Positions 39,082 to 48,884 are shown, numbered from the stretch's first letter. The stretch is DNA of 64,000 nucleotides from Bacteroides rodentium JCM 16496 (GCF_000614125.1 NZ_BAKJ01000018.1:16100-80099); one strand, 5' to 3'. Made by a program: numbers and translations. Notes: generated by a model from the sequence alone, not told the origin.

Positions 39082-39855
39082 ATGCTTGTTTTTATCTCTT
39101 GTGCAAAGACCATGGCGGCGCGCTGCTCTGTTGCCGTGCCCGAAGTCACAGTCCCGAAATTCGAAGCGGAGGCTGTGCGGAATGCGTTGGAAATGTCGCA
39201 GTATTCAGTATCTGAATTGGGAAGGCTTCTTCGGGTGAATACCCAAATTGCTGCCGAGAACCGTTTGCGTTTCCATGATTTCTGCTCGGAGGAGAATCGT
39301 CCGATGCCGGCCGTTTGCGCCTACACGGGAGCTGTTTTTAAACGCATTTTTCCGGAGGATTTCTCGGCGGAGGATTTTCGTTATGCGCAAGAACATCTGC
39401 GCATCACTTCTTTTCTTTATGGGTTGCTTCGCCCGCTGGACGGTATCAGACCCTATCGCTTGGAAGGAGATGTCCGCCTGCCCGAAAAAGGTGGAATATC
39501 CGTGTTTGATTATTGGAAACCTTTGTTGACGGATTACTTCATAGAGGAAATTAAAGACTGTGGCGGTGTTCTCATTAATTTGGCAAGTGCCGAAATGAAA
39601 AATTTGTTTGACTGGAAGCGGGTGGAGCAAGAGGTGCGCGTCATTACGCCCGAGTTTCAAGTCTGGAAGGACGGCCGGCCGAAGACTGTCGTCATCTACG
39701 CCAAGATGTGTCGCGGAGAGATGACGCGTTTCATTGTCAAGAACCGTCTGGAGTGTCCTGAGGAGTTGAAATCCTTTTCTTGGGAGGGCTTCGTCTGGGA
39801 TGAGATACGCAGTACGGAGAATGTATGGCATTTTTCGTCAGGTACATCTGTGTAA
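39082..39855 (+). CDS. yaaA: Peroxide stress protein YaaA (DUF328)
   Basis: 257 residues, intact. MLVFISCAKTMA start, AVCAYTGAVFKRIFPEDFSAEDF, LRITSFLYGLLRPLDGIRPYRLE, YWKPLLTDYF, VLINLASAEMKNLF, VVIYAKMCRGEMTRFIVKN and the C-terminal FSWEGFVWDE are family features. YaaA binds DNA and lowers the damage caused by free iron during peroxide stress in enterobacteria. TATTTTTG at 39052-39059 is a possible -7 box without a good -33. Confidence 0.9.
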   Translation: MLVFISCAKTMAARCSVAVPEVTVPKFEAEAVRNALEMSQYSVSELGRLLRVNTQIAAENRLRFHDFCSEENRPMPAVCAYTGAVFKRIFPEDFSAEDFRYAQEHLRITSFLYGLLRPLDGIRPYRLEGDVRLPEKGGISVFDYWKPLLTDYFIEEIKDCGGVLINLASAEMKNLFDWKRVEQEVRVITPEFQVWKDGRPKTVVIYAKMCRGEMTRFIVKNRLECPEELKSFSWEGFVWDEIRSTENVWHFSSGTSV

Positions 39856-39881
39856 CCCGTTGGCAGAATTGAACGATGTGG

Positions 39882-40019
39882 GAAAACCGAGAAACAGAAC
39901 ATTTTCCTATCTGCTCCCTATCTGCTCCCTACCTGCTCCCTATCAGGTCTCTCTATATATACACGGAGCAGATAGGGGGAAAATAGGAGCAGGTAGGCGG
40001 AAAACCGAAAAACAGAACA
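39882..40019. repeat. 11-bp-period repeats (CTATCTGCTCC) with inverted copies and flanking direct repeats
   Basis: CTATCTGCTCC at 39907 and 39918, CTACCTGCTCC at 39929, and their reverse complements GGAGCAGATAG at 39965 and GGAGCAGGTAG at 39986. The arms can fold into a large hairpin. The array is flanked by direct repeats AAAACCGAGAAACAGAACA (39883) and AAAACCGAAAAACAGAACA (40000), differing at one base. The rest of the 320-bp gap shows no gene. Confidence 0.85.
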
Positions 40020-40175
40020 AAAATGTAATGAAAAGGTACGCTACGTTTAGCTCGGATGTTGCTATATGCCGCTTTGGATGTTTGCGCAAAATGAAGAACT
40101 AAATACGTAATTTGGGATGGGAGGAAAGAATGAACCCTCTATATTTGCATACGGTAAACTTAAAAGCAATATACT

Positions 40176-41165
40176 ATGAAGAGAAACGGATTAAGAGCAG
40201 TTGTTGCATTGGCTTTGACCATATTTCTATTGAATGCTCCGGTTTGTGCTACAACCTCCGGATTGCAGGATACTTGTGCAGAGGCGGGGGGTGAGACTGT
40301 GCTGCAGCCGGAGTGGATGAGGATTCTCCATGATACGCTTCCTATATGTAAGATTTCCATTCCCGGTTCACACGATAGCGGTAGCATCAAAGGAGGGCGT
40401 ATGTTGAAAACGCAAGCAACAGATATTCCTGCCCAATTGCAACAAGGCATCCGTGCTTTCGATATCCGTTTGGAAAAAAAGGATAATAAATTGGGGGTGT
40501 TTCACAGCCATGCCTTTCAGGATATATATTGGGAAGATGATGTTTTACCTGCTTTTATACACTTTCTGCAAACATATCCTTCTGAGACTTTGATTGTTTC
40601 CTTGAAAAAGGAAGGAGGAGAATTGCGGGATTATGCTTCTCTGCTGTCCGCTTCTTTAAGCAGCCCTGAGTATCAAAGTTATTTCGTGATGGACTTTCGC
40701 CCTGAACTGACGCTGAAAGATTGCCGTGGAAAGATTCTTTTCCTGCATAGAGATCATGCTATGGATAATTATCCTGGAGCAGCGTGTGTAGGTTGGGAGG
40801 ATGACAGTACTTGCCTGCTCACTCTTCGTAATAAAGATGGTAAGGAAGGGGCGGTTCTGCTCGAAGATGAATATCAATATGAATCGGGTGAAGAGGCCGG
40901 GCGGAAAGTAGAAACCTGCATCCGCAACCTCGACAATGTATCTGCCGAGCCGGCCTCTTCGCGTCGGTGGGGGATTACTTTCGTAAGTGCTACCGGGCTT
41001 CCTTCGGGAACTCCTAAAGCCTTTGCCGATAAGGTGAACAAACCGGTTGCCGACTATTTGAGGAAAGGGGGAAGGCGGATTTGCGGCATTGTCTTCATCG
41101 ATTTTGTGGGCAAGCCGGACGGAAAGGCATTAGTGGCGTATTTGATAAACAGCAACCGCCTTTGA
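40176..41165 (+). CDS. Secreted phosphatidylinositol-specific phospholipase C-like protein
   Basis: 329 residues, intact. Signal peptide ends NAPVCA. The X domain of bacterial PI-PLC is evident: ISIPGSHDSGS (first catalytic His), GIRAFDIRLEKKDN, GVFHSHAFQDI (second catalytic His), ETLIVSLKKEGG, GKILFLHRDH and a C-terminal IVFIDFVGKPDG. By family the enzyme cleaves phosphatidylinositol or GPI anchors to a cyclic inositol phosphate without calcium. TATATTTG at 40140-40147 is a plausible -7 box, though TTTG is 25 bases upstream. It stands directly before the glycan locus. Confidence 0.88.
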   Translation: MKRNGLRAVVALALTIFLLNAPVCATTSGLQDTCAEAGGETVLQPEWMRILHDTLPICKISIPGSHDSGSIKGGRMLKTQATDIPAQLQQGIRAFDIRLEKKDNKLGVFHSHAFQDIYWEDDVLPAFIHFLQTYPSETLIVSLKKEGGELRDYASLLSASLSSPEYQSYFVMDFRPELTLKDCRGKILFLHRDHAMDNYPGAACVGWEDDSTCLLTLRNKDGKEGAVLLEDEYQYESGEEAGRKVETCIRNLDNVSAEPASSRRWGITFVSATGLPSGTPKAFADKVNKPVADYLRKGGRRICGIVFIDFVGKPDGKALVAYLINSNRL

Positions 41166-41215
41166 GAAGAGGCAATGTTTGCGCAAAATGAGGATTAATA
41201 TGCGCAATTTGCTGT

Positions 41216-41245
41216 TTTGTCGATTTCCCAATTTCATTAATTTTG
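41216..41245 (+). promoter_or_regulatory. Promoter before the ROK kinase
   Basis: TTTG (41216-41219), 18-base spacer, TAATTTTG (41238-41245). The predicted start is near 41252, about 36 nt before ATG 41288. Confidence 0.65.
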
Positions 41246-41287
41246 TAATTAGAATTAAGAAACCTGTATAATCATATACTATATACT

Positions 41288-42115
41288 ATGAAACTGTCAA
41301 TAGATTTGGGAGGAACCAATATCCGGATAGCACAAGTGGAACAAGGGAAGTGCCTGAATAAAGAGTCTGTCCCTTGTCCTGCCCAGCAGGATGCCGCAGC
41401 GGTGTTAAGCCTGCTTTCCCGTCTTGTCCGTGACATGATGGATGGGCGGGTGGATGGCATCGGTATCGGTGTCCCCTCGATTGTCGATTCCGTGAAGGGG
41501 ATTGTATATAATGTGGCAAACATAGCTTCCTGGAAAGAGATACATTTGAAGGAGGTCCTGGAGAATGAGTTCGGGCTTCCGGTTGCCGTCAACAATGATT
41601 CCAATTGTTTTGCTTTAGGAGAGAACCTGTATGGGGTTGGGAAACCTTATGACAATATGGTGGGCATCACCATCGGGACGGGTATCGGTGCCGGTGTCGT
41701 CATTGGCCGCCGCCTGTATGGCGGGCAGTATCTGGGTGCCGGCGAGATAGGTTCGCTGCCTTATCTGGACTCGGACTTTGAGCACTATTGCAGCAGTTTT
41801 TTCTTCAGACGCTACAATACTACCGGTGCGGCAGAGGCTGAAAAAGCCCGGCAAGGCGACCCGGCTGCATTGGGGCTTTGGAATGGACTCGGGATGCACT
41901 TGGGCAACCTGATGAAAGCGGTCCTTTTCACTTACGCCCCCCAGGCCATCGTTTTGGGTGGAGGAATCGCGGCGGCTTTCCCGTTTTTTAAGGATGCCAT
42001 GGAGCAGGCTATGCAAAGTTTCCCCTATAAAGTGATATCGGACAAGGTGAAGGTGGAGGTTTCGCAGCAAACGGATTCCAGTCTGCTGGGTGCTTCGGCG
42101 CTTTGGGAAAAATGA
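41288..42115 (+). CDS. ROK-family sugar kinase
   Basis: 275 residues, intact. KLSIDLGGTNIRIAQVE is the ATP phosphate loop; VDGIGIGVPSIVD; the catalytic Asp lies in VAVNNDSNCFALGE; VGITIGTGIGAGVVIGRRLYGGQ. The usual ROK zinc motif CxCGxxGC is absent; the corresponding stretch reads GAGEIGSLPYLDSDFEHYCSSFFF. It probably phosphorylates a hexose or amino sugar released by the glycosidases downstream. It is 94 bp ahead of susC. Confidence 0.88.
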   Translation: MKLSIDLGGTNIRIAQVEQGKCLNKESVPCPAQQDAAAVLSLLSRLVRDMMDGRVDGIGIGVPSIVDSVKGIVYNVANIASWKEIHLKEVLENEFGLPVAVNNDSNCFALGENLYGVGKPYDNMVGITIGTGIGAGVVIGRRLYGGQYLGAGEIGSLPYLDSDFEHYCSSFFFRRYNTTGAAEAEKARQGDPAALGLWNGLGMHLGNLMKAVLFTYAPQAIVLGGGIAAAFPFFKDAMEQAMQSFPYKVISDKVKVEVSQQTDSSLLGASALWEK

Positions 42116-42209
42116 TTTTTGCAACCTTGTAATAACCACGTAATTCTGCCTTCCGACCTTTGTGGCAGAAATATTAGAATCTATATTATAAACTTTAAAT
42201 TTTAATTGA

Positions 42210-45200
42210 ATGAAACAAGTAAATCTTAGAATCTATCGAACGATTCTGACCCTTTTGGTAGGGCTGTTCTTGTCGGCTGGCGTCTATGCACAGCAGATTT
42301 CAGTGAAAGGAACAGTGAAGGATCAGACCGGTGAACCGGTGATTGGTGCCAATGTCCTTGTCAAGGGAACGACGAATGGGGTGATTACGGATGTTGACGG
42401 AAAGTTTGCATTACAAACTGCAGAGAAAGATGTTTTGGAAATCAGCTTTCTGGGGTATAAAACTCAGGAGGTAAAGGCCTCGTCGAAGCCCATTACCATA
42501 ATTTTGCAGGAAGATGCGGAATTGCTTGACGAAGTGGTGGTCATCGGTTATGGAACGAGCCGTAAGGAAGACTTGTCGACCGCGGTCTCTACAGTGAAAA
42601 TGGATGATAAACTGAAAAGCCGTCCCGCGAATCTGGGTTCTTATTTGCAAGGGCAAATGCCGGGGGTCATGATACAATCCAATGGCGGAGACCCGCTGTC
42701 TGATGTTTCCCTGTCTATCCGTGGACGCGGTTCGCGTGGTACGGACGACAGCTATAACAGTGGTGATGGTGTGCTCTATGTGGTCGACGGCGTGCCGGGA
42801 GCACCTTTCAATATGGAAGATGTGGAAAGCATCACTGTGCTGAAAGACGCCGCTTCTGCTGCCATTTATGGTGCCAGCGTAGGTTCGGGCGGTGTGGTTG
42901 TGGTAACCACCAAGCAGGCTTCCGCAGGCAAGGTGAAGGTGAACATCAACATTTCCAAGAGCTTTAAGAACGCTGTGAACCTGCCTGAAACGCTGACTGC
43001 CGAAGAGTATAACAGAATCTGGGCTGACGCTTGTGCCGCTACCGGCGACCCTCTCCACGCTTCCAGAAACCCGGAGATTTTCCCTTATGGCAACGTTACC
43101 CGCACGGACTGGATGGATGCCATCTTCCGCACCGGCTCGCTGGAACACTATGCCCTCTCTCTGTCGGGGGGTAGCGATACGATGAAAGGCTTTGCTTCGT
43201 TTGCTTACGACGACGACAAGGGTGTGCTCCTCAATACCTACGCCCGCAAGTTCTCTGCCAAGGCTAATCTGGATTTCCAGGTGGCAAAGTGGCTGAAGGT
43301 GAGCGAGCGTGTCAGCTATGAATATAAGAACGGACAGGGTAGCGTGGGTACCGGCCACGAAGGTGTGCTCAATCAGGCTGTCTTCTTCCCCCGTTCGGCA
43401 AGCGTATACGACTATGACAAGGAGGGCAAGTTGATGATTGACGAAAAAACCGGTAGGCCGCTTTATCACGGTACCATCCCCCGTTGGGCTTCTTCAGAAG
43501 GCATCAACAGCCCTTATGGCGAGATGCGCAACCCCGTTGCTATGTTGGAACGTCTCGACCAGATGCGTCCTTCCAACCGCATCTACTCTACAACTTCGCT
43601 TGAGTTGAAGCCGCTTTCAGGCCTTACGGTGAAGAGTGACTTTACTGCCGGAATCGACATTCGTACGGAAGACATCTTCAATTGCCGTGTTCCCGAAATC
43701 GGTCGCCCCAACTCTGACAACTCCCGCGACAAGACCAATACCTGGAACAGCAAGCTTTTGTGGGAAACTACAGCCACTTATGCCAAGGTGTTTGCCGACA
43801 AGCATCACTTCAGTCTCATGGCGGGTTACTCCATGAGCTACGAAAAGTATAAATATGACGCTTACTACACTACCGGCTACGTCAATGAGGATCGTCACTC
43901 CATTACCAACGGCCAGGCAGGCGAATGGAGCAAATTCCAGCCGGAGGAAAACATCTGGGAGGAAAGTATGCTGTCGGCATTCGCTCGTTTGGGTTACTCT
44001 TACGAAGACCGCTACTTCCTTACTGCCAGTGTGCGTCGCGATGCCACTTCCAAACTCTATAAGGACAATAACTCGGGCGTGTTCCCCGCATTCTCGGCTT
44101 CCTGGAAGATTTCTTCCGAAGAGTTCTTCGAACCTTTGAAGAACGTGGTGAACTTGCTGAAAGTCCGCGGAAGCTGGGGGCAGGTAGGTAACGTGGCATT
44201 GGTTCCGCGCTACTCTTGGAATGTGCCTCTGAATGAAACCGACTGGGCGATGATTTATGGTAAAGATTTGAACAACATTATATATGGTGGTGTATATGCC
44301 GGTTCTATCGGTACGAAAGACTTGAAGTGGGAAACCACCGAGCAGTGGGGCGTAGGTTTGGACATGGGCTTGCTTGACAACAGCCTGAACCTTACTGTGG
44401 ACTACTTTAACAAACGCACGAAAGACCTTATCGAGGTGGTGCCCGTTCCTTCGGTGGCAGGTATCTCTGTTTCTCCTTACGGCAACGTGGGCGATGTGGT
44501 GAACCGTGGTTGGGAATTCGGTTTGAGCTACAGCAAGAAAATAGGTAACGTGACATTCGGTGTAAACGGTAACCTTTCTACCGTTCACAATGAAGTGCTT
44601 GACCTGGGCAACCTTGAATTCATGCAACACAATGTGGTAATCAATAGCCTTACCCCATTGCGCTCCGCCGTGGGACATCCTTGGTATTCTTATTACGTGC
44701 TGAAGACCGAAGGGATTTTCCAGAGCCAGGAAGAGATAGACAACTTCACTTGGAGAGACCCCGAAACGGGCATCAAGCAAAAAGTGCAACCCAATGCCAA
44801 GCCCGGTGACTTCAAGTATGTGGACTTCAACAACGACGGCAAGATTACCGATGAGGACAAGCAATACTTGGGCAGCTATATGCCTAAGATTACTTTCGGC
44901 TTTGGCGGCAACTTGCAGTGGAAAGGCATTGACTTCAGCTTCCAATTCCAAGGTGTGGGAAAATCCACCGTTTACAACGGCTTCAAGCAGATGGGTTACA
45001 CCGGTCGCGGACAGGGTGGCAATATGCTTGCCGACGTGAAGAACTCCTGGGAATATAACAAGACTTCAGGCGTGCCCAGAATCGGCTTGATTTCCGACCC
45101 TAACGGAAACTACAACAGCTTGAACGACTTCTTCCTGGAAGATGCCAGCTACCTCCGTCTGAAGAATGTTACCATCGGCTACACATTGCCCGGCAATGTG

Positions 45201-45374
45201 ATGAGAGCCATCGGTCTGCCGGGCAGCACGGCCCGTTTCTATCTGAACGGCGAAAACCTCTTTACGGCTACCGATTATAGCGGTATCGATCCTGAAGTAG
45301 GAAACTTCGGTATTGATGGCGGTACATATCCTGTGTCACGTTCTTTCAGCATCGGATTTAACTTTAGTTTCTAA
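42210..45374 (+). CDS. SusC/RagA-family TonB-dependent transporter
   Basis: 1054 residues, intact. Signal peptide ends GVYAQ; carboxypeptidase-regulatory-like domain (ISVKGTVKDQTGEPVIGANVLVKGTTNG); TonB box-like DEVVVIGYGTSRKEDL; plug domain (GVLYVVDGVPGAPFNMEDVESITVLKDAASAAIYGA); then a 22-strand barrel ending in RSFSIGFNFSF. It imports the oligosaccharide across the outer membrane with the SusD partner encoded immediately downstream. Confidence 0.97.
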   Translation: MKQVNLRIYRTILTLLVGLFLSAGVYAQQISVKGTVKDQTGEPVIGANVLVKGTTNGVITDVDGKFALQTAEKDVLEISFLGYKTQEVKASSKPITIILQEDAELLDEVVVIGYGTSRKEDLSTAVSTVKMDDKLKSRPANLGSYLQGQMPGVMIQSNGGDPLSDVSLSIRGRGSRGTDDSYNSGDGVLYVVDGVPGAPFNMEDVESITVLKDAASAAIYGASVGSGGVVVVTTKQASAGKVKVNINISKSFKNAVNLPETLTAEEYNRIWADACAATGDPLHASRNPEIFPYGNVTRTDWMDAIFRTGSLEHYALSLSGGSDTMKGFASFAYDDDKGVLLNTYARKFSAKANLDFQVAKWLKVSERVSYEYKNGQGSVGTGHEGVLNQAVFFPRSASVYDYDKEGKLMIDEKTGRPLYHGTIPRWASSEGINSPYGEMRNPVAMLERLDQMRPSNRIYSTTSLELKPLSGLTVKSDFTAGIDIRTEDIFNCRVPEIGRPNSDNSRDKTNTWNSKLLWETTATYAKVFADKHHFSLMAGYSMSYEKYKYDAYYTTGYVNEDRHSITNGQAGEWSKFQPEENIWEESMLSAFARLGYSYEDRYFLTASVRRDATSKLYKDNNSGVFPAFSASWKISSEEFFEPLKNVVNLLKVRGSWGQVGNVALVPRYSWNVPLNETDWAMIYGKDLNNIIYGGVYAGSIGTKDLKWETTEQWGVGLDMGLLDNSLNLTVDYFNKRTKDLIEVVPVPSVAGISVSPYGNVGDVVNRGWEFGLSYSKKIGNVTFGVNGNLSTVHNEVLDLGNLEFMQHNVVINSLTPLRSAVGHPWYSYYVLKTEGIFQSQEEIDNFTWRDPETGIKQKVQPNAKPGDFKYVDFNNDGKITDEDKQYLGSYMPKITFGFGGNLQWKGIDFSFQFQGVGKSTVYNGFKQMGYTGRGQGGNMLADVKNSWEYNKTSGVPRIGLISDPNGNYNSLNDFFLEDASYLRLKNVTIGYTLPGNVMRAIGLPGSTARFYLNGENLFTATDYSGIDPEVGNFGIDGGTYPVSRSFSIGFNFSF

Positions 45375-46995
45375 ATGAAAATCAAACCTCAAAAACAGTA
45401 TATTGAAATGAAAAAATATAAAAACATAGCATTGTCGCTCTTGCTGGGCTTTTCGTTGACCGGTTGTAGTGATTTTCTGGAATTCGATCCCTATGGATTG
45501 GAGGGAAGTACCAGTTTCTGGAAAACAGAAGAAGATGTGGAAAAGGCATTGAATGCTTTCCATGAGTTCACTTACCAAGAAGGAGTGACGGGGCGCGGAT
45601 TCATGTGGCTTGAGAATTGTAGCGACAATATGGTGACCGGTCGTTCACAGAGTGAGGCGCAGGCCATCAAGAATTTCCAAATGACCCCGGAAAACGGTCG
45701 CGACCAAAAAGACAATTGGCCGTGGATGTACCGCATCATTGCCCGTGCCAACGATGTGTTGCGCAATGTGCCCGACATGTCCATCTCCGGGAGTGTAAAG
45801 AACCGCGCCATCGGTCAGGCACGCTTCTACCGTGGTTTCTGCTATTTGTGGCTGGCTCCTTGGTATGGCGACAACGGTGTGAACGGCGGTATTCCTATCG
45901 TAACGGAAAAAACGCCGACTGCCGAAATAGACCAACTGCGTCCGACTTCGGTGCTTGCCAACTATGACATGATTATAGAAGACATGCGCGCTGCCGCCGA
46001 TTTGCTTCCCTATTTGTCCGAAATGGCCAACGAAGACTATGGTCGTCCTCACAAGGCTGCATGCTGGGCATTTGCAGCTCGTGCGGCACTTTACGCTTCG
46101 CAGTTCGATGCTAAGTATTACGACACGGTTATCGAGATGTGCGACAAGGTGATGGGCATGACAGGCGCGGATAAACGTGGCCTCTATCCCGACTTTGCCC
46201 GTCTGTGGCGCGAAGAGAACAACTTCTGCGAAGAATACATCTTCTCGTTGCTGGGTAATGCAGTGGAAGGTCCTAAATTCCATGGCATGTCGTTTGAGAA
46301 CGGTGGCTGGGGATTGTATAATACGTGGGGGTACTTCCAGCCTACGCTTGAGCTTTACAACGCTTACGAAGCAGGTGACGAGCGCCGTGACGCTACTATC
46401 CTTTATCCGGGCGACCACATCCGGTTTGTGGGACAGGATGTTACATGGGCGGTAGGCTCATGGGCTACATCAAGCACGTCAGGCTTGACCTGGAGAAAAT
46501 TCATGTCTCCTTGGGAAAACGCCGATGTATAGGAAAAAAAGTGAATTCCAATATGAACGATGCCAGCAACGTACTGGCACTTGCCTTATCCGTTATGCCG
46601 ACATTCTGCTGATGAAGGCAGAAGCCCTTATCTGGAAGAACGGCGAAGGTGATGCCGAGGCCAAGTCTCTGCTGAATCTGATTCGCAAGCGTGCCGGATT
46701 GCCTGAAAACAGCCAAGCCACCAAGGTGCAATTGAAGAACGAACGCCGTTGTGAACTTGCATTTGAGTTCCAACCCAGCCGCCACCTTGACCTCGTGAGA
46801 TGGCACGATGCACAGGAAGCTTATGCCAAGCCGTTGCATGGGGTGAAGACCACTACTAACCCTGACGGCTCATTTAATGTGCAGGAGGTTGAAATCTGGC
46901 CTGCACGTACATTCAATCCGAATGTAAACCATGTGTTCCCGATTCCTGCCAAAGAGGTGGCAAACAGCAAGAACTTGAAGCAGAATGTTTATTAA
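45375..46995 (+). CDS. SusD/RagB-family glycan-binding lipoprotein (two apparent bases missing)
   Basis: About 540 residues. The lipobox LTGC follows MKKYKNIALSLLLGFS; ATG 45408 is therefore the likelier start, though 45375 abuts the susC stop. SusD features: FWKTEEDVEKALNAFH, RIIARANDVLRNVPD, AIGQARFYRGFCYLWLAPWYGD, IEDMRAAADLLPYLSE. Breaks near 46530 and 46574 put a short VNSNMNDASN stretch in a third frame; after both repairs it reads RYADILLMKAEALIW and LKNERRCELAFEFQPSRHLDLVRW through to FPIPAKEV. It caps the transporter. Confidence 0.93.
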
Positions 46996-47015
46996 TGTTT
47001 AAATAAATCAATAAA

Positions 47016-47837
47016 ATGAATACGAGATTTTATCCTTATATCATATTGGTGCTCTTCGTGATGGTCTTTGGGGGATTTTCCTCCAAAGCCAAGGCGCAGG
47101 ACAACCGGTTTAAAGTGATTACTTTCAATGTCCTGTCCTTCGAACAGGAGGATAAATGGGGGGAGCGTAACTCTTTTGATGTGACTCCTTATTCCGACTT
47201 CTTGAAAGATGAAAATGCGGACTTTATCATACTCAATGAGGTGGAGAACAGAAGTTCCCGCCAGATGAGAGATGGAAAATATATAGATAAAGTGCAGGAA
47301 ATTGCCGATAAGTTGGGTATGTTTGCCATCTATGGCTACTCTTACAACCTGAATAACAAGCAGGGACAAAACCCCGAAGAGAACTATACCTATTGCATGA
47401 ACGAGCTTTATGGTAACGCCATTTTGAGCAGATACCCTATTATCGCTTCTCGTACAATGCAGCTTCCCCGTCCGGCAGGTTCTTCTGACCAGCGTGGTGC
47501 CGTGGTTGCCGAGGTGGCGTTGCCTTCGGGCGACATCATTGCTGTGGTTGCCACTCACTTCGACCATACCGGAGGGCAGCAGGAACAGGCAGAAGCATTG
47601 ATTGCATTCTTGAACGATACCAAGGTGCCTGCTCTTCTGGCCGGTGACTTGAACGTTTATCCCAGCGCTTCGCCCATAGGGCTTATTGGAACTAAATTTG
47701 ACCAGGTAGGAAACCATTGGGTAGATTATATCTTTGCTTCCAAAGGCGGCTGGAATAAAATTAGTGAAAAGTCAGTGGATGCAGGAAAGCTTTCTGACCA
47801 TGATCCGGTAATAGTTGAGGTTGAACTTAAAAAGTAA
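47016..47837 (+). CDS. Exported endonuclease/exonuclease/phosphatase (EEP) family protein, first copy
   Basis: 273 residues, intact. Signal peptide ends SKAKAQ. Catalytic set complete: FKVITFNVL (Asn), IILNEVENR (Glu), VVATHFDHTGG (His), LLAGDLNVYPSAS (Asp, Asn), HWVDYIFASKGG and the final SDHDPVIV (Asp-His). The fold includes DNases, sphingomyelinases and inositol phosphatases. In this glycan locus a phosphodiester or phosphomonoester on the glycan is a more likely target than DNA. Confidence 0.9.
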   Translation: MNTRFYPYIILVLFVMVFGGFSSKAKAQDNRFKVITFNVLSFEQEDKWGERNSFDVTPYSDFLKDENADFIILNEVENRSSRQMRDGKYIDKVQEIADKLGMFAIYGYSYNLNNKQGQNPEENYTYCMNELYGNAILSRYPIIASRTMQLPRPAGSSDQRGAVVAEVALPSGDIIAVVATHFDHTGGQQEQAEALIAFLNDTKVPALLAGDLNVYPSASPIGLIGTKFDQVGNHWVDYIFASKGGWNKISEKSVDAGKLSDHDPVIVEVELKK

Positions 47838-47849
47838 TACGATAACGAT

Positions 47850-48659
47850 ATGAAAAAGAATATATTATATACATTCGCCGCACTGGGGTTCTGCTCAGTA
47901 CTGGCAGGCTCCTGCATCGCAGAGGACCTTGGAGTGGGCAATATCAAGCAGGAAGAGAACGCTAACTCCGACTGGAATAAAACCAGAAGCGTGGAAGTCC
48001 ACTTTTTGTCGGCACTGAATGACGCCAACATCGGGGAAACCGATGCGATTGTCAATCATATCAACGCGTTGGGCGAGGATTGTTCCATTGGTGTGATAGA
48101 CCGTGCGGACGTAAGCGGTGGCAGCAATGTGGCCACTCATATCTCTTTTGCCACCAGCCGTTTTCCCGGTTATGCATTGAATAAGGTTGTTAAGAATGGA
48201 AATGGCATTGCTACGGAAGGCTCTCTCATCTTGTACAATCACAAGAACAATGCTGAAGAAGGATTCAAGGTGAGTAACGATTGCTTCATCAAGTTTATCA
48301 GCATTATGTGCAAGAGTATGGTGAAGGAGAACCAGAAGGACATATTGGTGCCTTTCGCTACGGCACGTTTTAGCTCTAAAGAGCAGATAAATGCTGCAAA
48401 ATCGGCACTGGGAACCGTTGTGGACAGCAGGCACAATGGTGTGTTGATTGGTACTGTGAAAAGCAATCTTGTGGAGGACTTGAAGAGTGTTGCAGAGTCC
48501 ATTAGCAACGTAAAGTTTAGCCAAGCTGATATTGCAGCCGGAGAATATGCTATCTTTATGGTTGCAGACAAATCGTGGGTTCTTCGTGAGACTACCACAA
48601 ATTCAGTGTCCGGCAATGTGAAAGATTATTGTCTGGCCATTGAACCGGGTGTGGAATGA
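47850..48659 (+). CDS. Lipoprotein resembling a degenerate EEP-fold protein
   Basis: 269 residues, intact. Lipobox LAGSC. I do not recognise a named family. Lined up by eye with the EEP protein at 51833-52702 the order of segments matches: a VEVHFLSALND strand in place of MNVMSFNIRYD; ETDAIVNHINALGEDCSIGVIDR in place of DRAANAIRFYDADIVGTQEV; SRFPGYALN and SLILYNHKN in place of RLPDYGVIG and SALWYKKE; VPFATARFSSKEQINAAKSAL in place of MNTHLDHVGVVARREGISLI; VLIGTVKSNLVEDLKSV in place of VLTGDFNSTPESDVIKHI. The catalytic Glu, His and Asp/Asn positions are not kept. It may bind rather than cut; it stands where a surface glycan-binding protein is usually encoded. Confidence 0.6.
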   Translation: MKKNILYTFAALGFCSVLAGSCIAEDLGVGNIKQEENANSDWNKTRSVEVHFLSALNDANIGETDAIVNHINALGEDCSIGVIDRADVSGGSNVATHISFATSRFPGYALNKVVKNGNGIATEGSLILYNHKNNAEEGFKVSNDCFIKFISIMCKSMVKENQKDILVPFATARFSSKEQINAAKSALGTVVDSRHNGVLIGTVKSNLVEDLKSVAESISNVKFSQADIAAGEYAIFMVADKSWVLRETTTNSVSGNVKDYCLAIEPGVE

Positions 48660-48821
48660 TAAAATAGACCTCATTGCCATTGGTCTGATCTGCAAGGGTT
48701 GGTGTGCGTGGCATATCGGCTCTTGCAGAATTTTTTTATATGGGAAGGTTTTGTTGTCTTTCCTCTGAAGAAAAAAATGATTTCTTTATTATGGCGGTGT
48801 AAAAAACTCATGCTTTTTATG

Positions 48822-48829
48822 TACTTTTG
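48822..48829 (+). promoter_or_regulatory. Possible -7 box before the GH92 gene
   Basis: TACTTTTG matches TAnnTTTG; no clear TTTG stands 19-21 bases upstream. It lies in a 225-bp gap between the lipoprotein and the GH92 gene, so an internal promoter or an activator-dependent one is possible. Confidence 0.35.
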
Positions 48830-48884
48830 TGTCTGTAAGAGTAGGAAAACATCGTAAACAATAACTTGAAAAACATTCATCTCA

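Noticed and set aside
39907..39996. CTGCTCC array as a CRISPR or transposon end
   Set aside because: Units are contiguous 11-mers with no spacers, and no transposase gene is adjacent.
46525..46580. Programmed frameshift in the SusD-like gene
   Set aside because: Two separate losses about 45 bp apart are needed and no slippery site with stimulator is evident.
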